DNA from: Stephanodiscus triporus
Lineage: Eukaryota; Bacillariophyta; Thalassiosirophyceae; Thalassiosirales; Thalassiosiraceae
NCBI GenBank assembly: GCA_036939755.1
Contig: JALLAZ010000756.1
Location: 1-12,243 of the forward strand
DNA length: 12,243 nucleotides
Reading direction: 5' to 3'
Of this stretch, positions 1 to 7,303 are shown one piece after another (the stretch's first letter is position 1; each line of letters begins with the position of its first letter). Position numbers and translations under genes: made by a program. The notes beneath the pieces were generated by a model. The model was not told the origin of the DNA. It saw nothing but the letters and a program-made list of their open reading frames with translations, and ran no database searches.

Positions 1-258
1 ACATAGGTAAAAGTACGTACGCGTACCTAAAAAAGTTTGTGGTAGTAAACGCTACCACAACCCGATAAGGAGATAAGCAGTATGTGCACTCTTTCTTGCG
101 AGAGTGAGAAGGTTGTGTGCCGACGGACCGAGGACGTATGCGCCGGAAAGATCCCGCCAAAATATTTTAGACTGCCTACGACAAGCGACACCAACAAAAA
201 ATTATTTTAGTTGTGTGTGAATGAAATCGAATGCACTTATGCACCACACCTCTGGGTA
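1..258 (+). promoter_or_regulatory. Upstream/promoter region of the FKBP gene
   Basis: No gene is visible here. The region holds several dyads: a perfect 10-bp palindrome (17-26), a 9-bp inverted repeat with a 6-nt loop (37-60) and an AT palindrome AAAATATTTT (159-168). Pyrimidine/purine-skewed stretches follow around 90-115. A short uORF (221-259) runs into the FKBP start codon. No clear TATA box is visible. Which, if any, of these elements is regulatory is inference. Confidence 0.4.
37..60. repeat. Perfect 9-bp inverted repeat, 6-nt loop
   Basis: TTGTGGTAG (37-45) is the exact reverse complement of CTACCACAA (52-60), with TAAACG between. Just upstream is the palindrome GTACGCGTAC (17-26), flanked by AGGTA (5-9) and TACCT (24-28). 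Such dyads could bind a dimeric transcription factor or form a hairpin. The position about 200 bp before the FKBP start fits a regulatory site, but nothing else supports one. Confidence 0.6.
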
Positions 259-259
259 A
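221..259 (+). promoter_or_regulatory. 12-codon uORF overlapping the FKBP start codon
   Basis: An ATG at 221 opens a 12-codon frame (with a second in-frame ATG at 239) that stops at TAA 257-259. The final A of this stop is the first base of the FKBP ATG at 259, giving a TAATG overlap. If the transcript begins upstream of 221, ribosomes would terminate exactly at the main start, an arrangement compatible with termination-reinitiation control. The transcript start is unknown. Confidence 0.45.
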
Positions 260-1191
260 TGATATCGATGATAAGTTCCTCCGCGTGCATCACGGTAGTG
301 ATATTCGCCACCGTCTCGTGCCTTGCGCTCGCATCCTCCGACATAAAGGTCATCGTCTACGACGGTCCGACGAAATGCTCTAACAAGAGGGGCAAGGGCG
401 GCGGCGGGGACGACAACCCGACGAAGGTCGAACCCAACATGATCGTCGGCCTCCACTTCACCGTGACGGTCGACGAGAGCAGCGCCGGACCCCGCGACGT
501 CGTCGGGAGGAAGATCGAATCCTCCCGCGACGTGGGCGTCGCGCCGTCGTTCGCGGTCGGCCAGGGCAAGGTCGTCGCCGGCCTCGATCGGGGCTTGATC
601 GGCCTGTGCAAGGGGTCGTCGGCGTACATCGTGGTGCCGCCGCACATGGCGTACGGTCGCGCGGGCAAGCCGGAGCAGGGCGTGGGGGCCGATACGGTGC
701 TGCGCTATGACGTCGAGATAGTAGATATTCGGCCGGCGGTTCCGAATGACTTTCTGAAGATAGACACGAACAAGGACTGGGAAATTAGCGCGGACGAGGC
801 GAGGGAGTATTTCGAACGAATGGGTCAGGAGGTTAATTTGGACAAATTGTGGGAAGACGAGGATAAGGATGCCGATGGATATATAAGCTGGGATGAGTTC
901 AAGGGACCGAAAGGTAGCGAGGGGCCGCCGCCCAAAATGCCAAAGAAGCATGCGAAGGGACAACAACATAAACAACCACAGCAAGAAAACATCGAAACGC
1001 TAGTTCGACAAATAGACACTGACGAGGATGGCAAGATAAGTAAGGCGGAGCTATCAAATATCTTCAAAGAAATGGGTGGGGAGTTGACGGAGTCTTTCTG
1101 GGAAGAATCCGACCCTGATGGAGATGGCTTCATTACCTATGAAGAGTTTTTAGGTACTACGAAGGGGCCAGAGAGAGGAGAAGAACTGTAG
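259..1191 (+). CDS. Secreted/ER FKBP-type peptidyl-prolyl isomerase with four EF-hands
   Basis: The product has 310 aa and no intron. It is a prolyl cis-trans isomerase fused to calcium-binding EF-hands, an architecture like the ER FKBP7/FKBP14 group of animals. Residues 1-27 form a signal peptide (hydrophobic core CITVVIFATVSCLALA). The FKBP fold lies at about 57-157, with VPPHMAYGRAG matching the conserved PPxxAYGxxG. EF loops are at about 169-180, 202-213, 253-264 and 285-296. Loop 1 has Trp in place of the usual Gly at position 6 and may be weak. Several canonical pocket residues differ: the usual FDSS is IESS and the usual GWD is GLD. The C-terminus GEEL weakly resembles an ER-retrieval tetrapeptide. 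The start was set at the first in-frame ATG (259), since the open frame upstream begins only with TTG; the ATG at 268 is an alternative. G/C content falls from 60-73% in sampled lines of the FKBP half to about 45% in the EF-hand half. The gene converges on the helicase gene with 96 bp between stops. Confidence 0.92.
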   Translation: MISMISSSACITVVIFATVSCLALASSDIKVIVYDGPTKCSNKRGKGGGGDDNPTKVEPNMIVGLHFTVTVDESSAGPRDVVGRKIESSRDVGVAPSFAVGQGKVVAGLDRGLIGLCKGSSAYIVVPPHMAYGRAGKPEQGVGADTVLRYDVEIVDIRPAVPNDFLKIDTNKDWEISADEAREYFERMGQEVNLDKLWEDEDKDADGYISWDEFKGPKGSEGPPPKMPKKHAKGQQHKQPQQENIETLVRQIDTDEDGKISKAELSNIFKEMGGELTESFWEESDPDGDGFITYEEFLGTTKGPERGEEL

Positions 1192-1270
1192 GCATATGTG
1201 AAACAGAAATGAACGAGACGAAAGTTTGAAAAGAGCCAATCAATCGTTTGCTGTATTGTATATCTTTGGG

Positions 1271-1276
1271 TTTATT
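1271..1276 (-). terminator. AATAAA polyadenylation-like hexamer of the helicase gene
   Basis: On the minus strand AATAAA lies 12 bases after the helicase stop codon, inside the 96-bp spacer between the two convergent genes. Its role is inferred from the hexamer alone; diatom genes often lack a strict signal and this one is very close to the stop. Confidence 0.3.
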
Positions 1277-1287
1277 TAAGTGAAATG

Positions 1288-4001
1288 TTACTTATCTACG
1301 GCCAAAGTAGGAAGCGAGCTCGGCATTTCAAAATGCCACCCACTTAACTTTGTATCGTTTGCAGTACTTGACAGCAACAAGTCTGCTTTCTTTGCCCCGA
1401 GGTCGAACACGACTGGATTCAAGGTTGATTGAGGTTTACGCAACGTCAAAATCAAAAAAAGGGGATCAGGATAACAGAGAAATGAATGGGCAAATGGAGA
1501 CACGATACCGAAAAAAACTGATGCACACATCCTTACCTGAGCCATCATTGCACGTGGATATCCTCCCTAATTTTCCAGAACCGAGTGACTTGACTAATTT
1601 TGTGACTTCAGATGGCGGCAGTGGATTGCTGGAGTCACATGATTCATTCCATACGCGAACGGTTCTATCCCCTGGGTCAGCAGTCAGAAGTGATCTTGCC
1701 GTCACCACATCATCTAGTCCAGACAGAGAAGCCATGGCCGTGGCTAATCGATGGACGAGAAACAATTCGTTGTCACTTGGTCCAGATTCAGAGCATTCGC
1801 CATTAGATTGGACCAAATCACCGGACAGTTTTTCTGCAAAGTAATGCACCAGGCTCTGACTTCCAGTTCCAAATCCATCACACAGCCTCATGACTCTGTC
1901 ATACGAAGCGTCCATCACTTCGCTGGGAGATGGCAATTGCCTAGGGGCGATCACGATGTTGTGAAGATGTTTCATTTCATCTACCAATTTATTCAACGTT
2001 GCCGTTTCTCCTTGAGTTCTGTCATACAACAAAATTGCATCAGCAGTGCGTGTATTGCCGAATCTCCCAGTGCGTCCCGTACGGTGAATGTACAACTCTG
2101 AATCGAACGTTCCATCTTTCCCCGTTTTTCGGGGCACCCCATACTGCACCACGAGATCGACTGCAGGAAGATCGAGCCCTCTAGCAGCCACATCAGTGGC
2201 AATGAGGATACGTGTAATGCTTGCAGAATCTTCACGGAAAGCATTTATTGTCCTGGAGCGAGCCTGTTGCACCATGTCGCCATGAAGAATGTGAACGCTA
2301 ACATCCTTCGCGGATCGTTCGGTCAATTCTTGAGCAACAGATTCTACTTCGGCCTTTGTTGGCACGAATACTATCCCTCGACGAGGTGTCATCGTAATGA
2401 TTAGGTCAGACGTAAGCGTGATCCTGGATGTAGGAGATGCCGGCATCGACCAGTGACGTACTGTGGGAGTTTTGTGTTGGTCGGAGCAATTCTTTTCAGA
2501 GTCGAATTCGCCCCTGGATTCGGCGTGTATCTCTATGTCATCGTTGAGATTCGCGTCTATACCCTGTGCCCCATCCATGGCTATCTCGTCATCAAAAATG
2601 ATTCCTCCATTATCAGAAGCGTCACCCCGACCCACAACCACATACCCTTCTCCTCCTACCTCCAACTCCATGATCTCGCCCACAAACTTCTCCACTCTCT
2701 TATTCACTGTAGCAGATGCAAGTACTAGCTGATAATCATTCACCATACCATCCAGCAACCATTCCACCTCGGGATTATCTCCAAAATTAAGCAACGTGTC
2801 TGCTTCGTCTAAAACTATCGAGCGCAGGTGCTTAGTTGATAAGTAATTCTCACGAATCAACTCACGGATCCGACCAGGAGCTACATGAATAGCAAGAAGT
2901 TAGATTCGTCAATATTACCCGCGAAAGACACGAGATGATAAAGCGATAATGATTGAGATGAAAATAATGTGAACTGAGATGATACCGCAAGGCACAAACA
3001 TTTCTGGGGACTCACTGCCGATAACTACATCTGTTTTACTACCGAGCAATGCCGCATGGCGGGTCATGGGAACGCCTCCATATACTGTCACCACATGGCT
3101 TTTGCTACCTTTCGCAGCCGTGGGATGAAATCTCTCCCATACTTTGCCTACTTGACGTGCCAGTTCACGGGAGGGCTCAATAACGAGGATGGATGGTGAG
3201 GCAGCATCCACCGTTTGTGAGGAGAGGCTATCATTTCCATTACCCCGGTTTTGTCGCATGAAGCGTTGTTTCTGCGCCTGCTTCTTGTGCAGGAGTGAGC
3301 CGTCTCTCTTCCAACTCAATAGACGCGCGGCCAACGGCAATATAAATCCAAGCGATTTGCCCGTTCCCGTCGGCGAAAATAAGACTGCATCTCCGCCCTT
3401 TGATATTACTTCGTACGATTTCTGCTGAATTGGCAAGAGCTTCGGTGATTTTGGTGTAGACGAATGGGACGATTCCCCAGTAGAAATACTAGAAGATGTA
3501 AACCGGATGAGTGCTTCGACCAATGGCTCAGGCAAATGGTTCAAAGAAGGATCGAGCGCAATTTTGTCGCTCGCAATGATACCATCAACGTGACACTTTG
3601 TTGTATCATCGCTGCTACTTTGTTGTTGTATCAATAATCTTTGAATCAACTCAGTTTTGTTGCCCGTCACCTGTCCAACGATGATACGTGGAAAGCAATA
3701 AAATCACAAAGAAGAAGAAGTCGTCAATGAATAAATCTTCAACATTATCGTATGTCCGAGCACACGCACGCACCTTGTGACCGTTAGATTTTAATATGTC
3801 CTTGATTTCGGGCACCGTCAAATGTTGGAGAGATTCTACACCCTCCAGTGCTTCGTCTGTTGGCACGCTTGATAAAAATGAACTCCGACGCAGACTGTGG
3901 TTTCTCCGTCTAGTTTTTGCAGTTGAGGTGGCAGTCCATGCCAGCGAGTGATGAGAGTTCGGTAGAATGCATAGCACTGAGAGTGCCAACAGAGTTGCCA
4001 T
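1288..4001 (-). CDS. Plastid-targeted DEAD-box RNA helicase with SAP and GUCT-like domains
   Basis: This is an ATP-dependent RNA helicase. Deduced exons are 4001-3774, 3670-3016, 2880-1537 and 1412-1288, giving 783 aa. Introns of 103, 135 and 124 nt begin GTGCGT, GTGAGT and GTAAGG and end in AG, and splicing keeps phase throughout. Residues 1-21 read as a signal peptide ending SLA-WTATS, the A-W/F motif of diatom bipartite plastid targeting, followed by an Arg-rich stretch. A SAP nucleic-acid-binding motif spans the first junction (about 58-92). The helicase core is complete: Q-motif region about 155-161, SPTGTGKS 175-182, PSRELA 242-247, TPGR 295-298, DEAD 319-322, SAT 350-352, IVFVPTK about 463-469, ATDVAARGLD 522-531 and HRTGRTGR 560-567. 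An acidic insertion of about 60 aa follows SAT. The end (RSLLT about 690, SVVFDL about 742-747) resembles the GUCT domain of plant plastid RH3-type helicases, which act on chloroplast rRNA and intron RNA. An in-frame ATG at 4169 would add 56 residues and hide the signal peptide. The family call is firm; the RH3 link is moderate. Confidence 0.92.
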
Positions 4002-4237
4002 TGGTGATGTGAGTGTGATGTGGGATTTGGAATTTTGCGATGTGGGTTCTGTTCTTTGTGGGGCGCGCGGGATGCGGACAGACTCTATTATTTCCTGCTT
4101 CTTGTGTTTGTGAATTGGTGTAGAAGAGGAGAACAACGAACGATATCCAAACGATACAATATCTACCATTTTTGGATGGGAAGACGTGAGGAAGAGAAAA
4201 CGGAAGTGATTGAAATAAATACAAGGATTACACAAAA
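4002..4237. promoter_or_regulatory. Divergent intergenic promoter between plastid helicase and Tic20 genes
   Basis: These 236 bp separate the two start codons. Neither a TATA box nor a CCAAT box is obvious. Three GATGTG copies occur between about 4005 and 4044, and an ACGT core occurs near 4185. The frame of the helicase remains open across most of this interval. Both flanking products look plastid-directed, which makes a shared bidirectional promoter likely by inference. Confidence 0.5.
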
Positions 4238-4990
4238 ATGCGCATCATTCTCCTGACGGGTACTTCAGTATTGCTGCATCTGTCAACGAGCCGACCGAGT
4301 TCGGCTTTCCGGGGAAGATCGTCATTGCAGGGTAGGGGAGCAATCTCCACCGAGTGGCGATCACTGCTTTTCAGGCCAAGCAGAACAGGCTTGTCTGAAC
4401 GGCAGGAAAATGACAACGGAGAAGACGGGAAAAGGCCGATCAACAATCTAGACATCTTTGGGCAGCCGAAGAAAGAGAATGGGGGCAAGAAGAAGAATTT
4501 CGATGACGAGGGAGACATCCGTGGTCCCGATCGCATAAAGAGTTGCATACCGTACCTACTGCCGTTGATTGACGGCGATACCTTTGGGAAGTACATTTAC
4601 GAGCGCATTCCACCCCTGGGCACACTCGACTACGTATTGATACGGCCTCTGGTGGAGTGCATTCATGCTGTCCCCTTCCTAGACATATTGCTCTTTATCA
4701 CATTCGCTCTTGGACCACGGTTGACCGGTCAATCACGTGAGGTTCGCTTTAATGCCCAGCAGGCTGTTCTGATTGACGTGGCGCTCATCTTCCCGACTTT
4801 GATTGGTGAAGCTGTAAGGTCGGCCGACGCCAACCTCCCCAGGACAATTATGGAGCCGTCTAGCAATTTCGTTTGGTATGCATACGTCAGCATGGTTGTC
4901 TATTGCGTTGCTAGTAATTTGGCAGGCAAGAAGCCGGATCAAATTCCCTTCCTCAGCACTTATGCGGAAATTGCTATTGGTCCATTTTGA
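4238..4990 (+). CDS. TIC20: Tic20-family plastid inner-envelope protein-import subunit
   Basis: The product has 250 aa and no intron. Tic20 proteins form the membrane core of the protein-import translocon in the inner plastid envelope. Residues 1-23 form a signal peptide ending SSA-F, the classic diatom A-F cleavage motif, followed by a basic, charged linker to about residue 95. The Tic20 domain covers about 101-230: CIPYLLPLIDG (103-113), IPPLGTLDYVLIRPL (124-138) and VRFNAQQAVLIDVALIFP (169-186) match the conserved IPYLLPLxDG and RFNAxQAVxLDxxLxxP signatures. Hydrophobic segments lie at about 102-112, 130-160, 172-193 and 209-228, giving the expected four membrane spans. The start context is cacaaaaATGCG and no earlier in-frame ATG exists. 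Length and hydropathy fit a complete gene. It is divergent from the helicase gene and convergent with the next gene. Confidence 0.9.
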   Translation: MRIILLTGTSVLLHLSTSRPSSAFRGRSSLQGRGAISTEWRSLLFRPSRTGLSERQENDNGEDGKRPINNLDIFGQPKKENGGKKKNFDDEGDIRGPDRIKSCIPYLLPLIDGDTFGKYIYERIPPLGTLDYVLIRPLVECIHAVPFLDILLFITFALGPRLTGQSREVRFNAQQAVLIDVALIFPTLIGEAVRSADANLPRTIMEPSSNFVWYAYVSMVVYCVASNLAGKKPDQIPFLSTYAEIAIGPF

Positions 4991-5098
4991 GATGTACGAT
5001 ACTCGTTTGAGAATTTTGTTTGCATTGCGGCCGGTAAGCGAAGGTTTCGAGTATGTTTGTATCTAACGCTCCTGTCCTGGGAGTAACACTTAGCTATA

Positions 5099-5185
5099 TG
5101 TATGGGGTGATAAAGGATAGAGTAGCAAATAGGGCTGGTAAGCAGAGGCTACGAATGTATGGGATGAGAAAGGATAGCAAATAGG
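5099..5185. repeat. Imperfect direct repeat, period 57 bp
   Basis: Two copies of a unit of about 30-35 bp lie in the spacer between the convergent Tic20 and 5260-7008 genes. Copy 1 (5099-5133) and copy 2 (5156-5185) both read TGTATGGGRTGAKAAAGGAT and end in CAAATAGG; copy 2 lacks five bases before that end. The rest of the spacer 4991-5259 shows no gene. An AATAAA at 5245-5250 on the plus strand could serve Tic20 polyadenylation. Confidence 0.65.
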
Positions 5186-5259
5186 TTCCCAGTTGTTCTT
5201 GCAAAAAATTGATGTTGATGTAGCATACATTTATAAAATGGTGAAATAAATTTCTGCGT

Positions 5260-7008
5260 CTAAACGTCTTCGGAATGTTGGGTTGGCTGTTCACGTCGAT
5301 CTCCTGAAGGTTGAGTTGGCTGACCTAGTCCCTCCACATCGCCATCCTCATCCTCCGTGTCCATTGGCGCTGTGTCACTGCTTTCCTCGCGGCGCCTAAC
5401 TTGTAGCTGCCCCAGCTGCTGCTCTCTAATCTTACGACTCCAAGTGGCCACTTTCCACGTGGCGCATTTGTCAGCATTCAAGTCTTCAAAGATTGCAGGT
5501 GCCTTTTGTAAAAGTGCCTTCATGGCCACGTCGAACGAGTCCTGAACGAACTTTTCATCCATCGCCGCGATTGGCGTAGTCTCCAACATTTGCGCCACGT
5601 CCGCCGTCATCGAAAGCAATATTGGCCTCCACCCATCCTTGAACTTCTTCCTGAGCGATTGCGGGATGTTGCTCGTGTTGACGAACCGCAGCGGTCGGAT
5701 GGGAGCATCTATGATCTCTCCATTGTCTTTCTTTACCTTGAAGTCGGGGAAACCAGTAATCCAATGATGCCATGCCTTAGACAGGTCCACCGACGGCAGA
5801 TCGAATCCGTCGGGAAGATCCATTTGTTTCCCGCTATTGCTACTACCGAAGGTACAAAATCCATCGGCCCCCGATACGATTCTCATATCCCTATTTGTCA
5901 CAACATTTATATTCATGAAATCCTGGAGAGTCTCCGCAACCTGAGCAACGTGTTGCTTCATTTCTGCTTCCATAGTCGGAATATCGGTCAGCACCCTCTC
6001 TATCATTTTCTCGTCAGCGTCAGCCGGAGCCGCCTGGAGGTCATCCTCGTCATCATCCTCGTCATCCTCCTCTCCCTCGGCTCGATTAGAAAGTTCGTGC
6101 CTGATGACAATGTTGCTGGTTTCCAATTCGTTTTTTATCTTCTCCAGCGAACTGCCGAACGTCCGCAGGGCCAACCCCATCATGCTCAGCATTTTGATGA
6201 AGCCATTGTTCTGAGCGTGTACCCTTCGGAGCAAACCATGTCGACCGCCGCCCACTGCCGCCAGCTGAATGGGTTGTCCGCGGGAATGTTGTCCCCCGAC
6301 CTCCTTCATCTTCTTCTTACCGCCAAGGATGGCCACCCTCTGCAACAGCTCCTTCACCTGTTTCGATCGGGTCGGGTTGCCGCATTTTCGTTCGGCGTCG
6401 TAACTTCCCTTTACAGGCATGTAGAAGCTGCACAATGGTTGGCACCGTTGAGACACTAATACAAGTCAAGGCAAGCGAAGACGCTGCAGTATAATCTATT
6501 TTGACCCACCTAACTGCCTTCTTCATGAATTCGAGCGACGACGAGCCGCTGCCTATTGGCTTGGCATCCGGTCCGGGGTCAGCCGTACCGAAGGCCTTGA
6601 CGTTCATCCATTTGCATATATCGGATGCTAACGTATAAAAAAATAACAGTCCATCACATGTATGAGAAAAGGGCGAATTTGTCAATGATAGAAGTATTCA
6701 CACACGACAACACGATTAATCTCGACTCACGTGTGATTGCCGCAAAGTCGTCAGCGGTAAACTGCGTAGGAAGAGAAGGCCGTGTACGAGATGGAAACGT
6801 GCGCATGTGTGTATTTTGTGTGTGCGAAATAACGGAGTGGAAGAATCAAACAAGAGAAATGTTCTGGTCTGCTGATGATGATTATTTATCATGGTACACT
6901 CACCTCGTGGTCCTTAGGATACGGCTTCGCCTTCTCGTGAAAAAAGGCCATGAACTCGCAAAGGATCGTGAGATACCGAGGCGATGGAGGGTTGATGCTC
7001 TTGGACAT
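5260..7008 (-). CDS. Uncharacterised diatom-type family protein with four exons including a microexon
   Basis: Function is unknown. Deduced exons are 7008-6904, 6761-6731, 6627-6510 and 6427-5260, giving 473 aa. Introns of 142, 103 and 82 nt begin GTGAGT, GTGAGT and GTGGGT, end in AG, and join in phase. The joined protein has an N-terminal block that reads smoothly across all junctions: YLTILCEFMAFFHEK (12-26), FTADDFAAITPSDICKWMN (36-54), KAFGTADPGP (56-65), SSSLEFMKKAVSFYMP (74-89) and CGNPTRS (100-106). A basic stretch, a helical region, an acidic run (about 202-214) and a second conserved-looking block follow: LPDGFDLP, AWHHWITG (303-310), PIRPLRF (327-333) and WRPILLSM (about 351-358). 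I recall the pattern KKAISYFMP ... GNPTRS ... AWxxW ... IPPYRxL from many diatom predicted proteins, possibly derived from mobile elements, but I could not search. No catalytic motif is visible. The start ATG at 7008 opens exon 1 and no upstream exon is needed. Confidence 0.78.
6731..6761 (-). other. 31-nt microexon of the 5260-7008 gene
   Basis: The segment sits between acceptor CGCAG and donor GTGAGT and encodes FTADDFAAIT plus one base. It enters in phase 0 and leaves in phase 1, exactly matching the upstream exon ending at 6904 and the downstream exon starting at 6627 with CA, which completes a Pro codon. Without it the reading frame breaks (31 is not a multiple of 3). Confidence 0.75.
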
Positions 7009-7303
7009 TTTGGTGAATGATGTCGTAGAATCCGAGGGGCGATACTTACGAACAACACGATATTTGTTGTAGAGTAGGGGGCGGCATGGGCGGAGCAGAA
7101 ATAATAATTGTGCCACAGGAATGGGCGCCTGCGGAGATAAAAACGGGAATAGTTGCAGGGTCCCAATAATATCTGTCTCGGTCTGTTTTTGGTGGTCCAC
7201 GATGAGCCCCCAAAAGTGTTTTCCCTCGGCTCTCGCACACACAAAAAACAAAAACACTCTTTTCATCTCGCGACCGCTTACCGAAACACAGAAAGAAAGC
7301 AAC
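7009..7303. promoter_or_regulatory. Divergent intergenic region between the two nuclear-type genes
   Basis: These 295 bp separate the start codons at 7008 (-) and 7304 (+). A CCAAT sequence lies at 7163-7167, G/C-rich GGGCGG-like elements lie near 7078-7097, and a CA/A-rich leader (about 7230-7303) precedes the plus-strand ATG. In-frame ATGs exist upstream of 7304 (for example around 7202), but the predicted residues there look non-coding. Confidence 0.4.

Noticed and set aside
202..984. Long minus-strand open frame (260 codons) across the FKBP gene
   Set aside because: It is the antisense shadow of G/C-ending codons. It reads as Arg/His/Asp-rich noise, while the plus strand encodes recognisable FKBP and EF-hand motifs.
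5245..5250. AATAAA as a firm poly(A) signal for Tic20
   Set aside because: It lies about 255 bases past the stop and abuts the end of the opposing gene. It was mentioned as possible but not called, since the hexamer alone is weak evidence here.
5590..6459. 289-codon plus-strand open frame opposite the family-protein gene
   Set aside because: It shows no domain, it covers exactly the minus-strand exon with conserved-looking blocks and matching splice phases, and its openness follows from the antisense codons.
7035..7050. GTAAGT splice-donor-like site upstream of the 7008 start on the minus strand
   Set aside because: No acceptor lies between it and the ATG, and the distance (about 35 nt) is too short for an intron of this genome's type.
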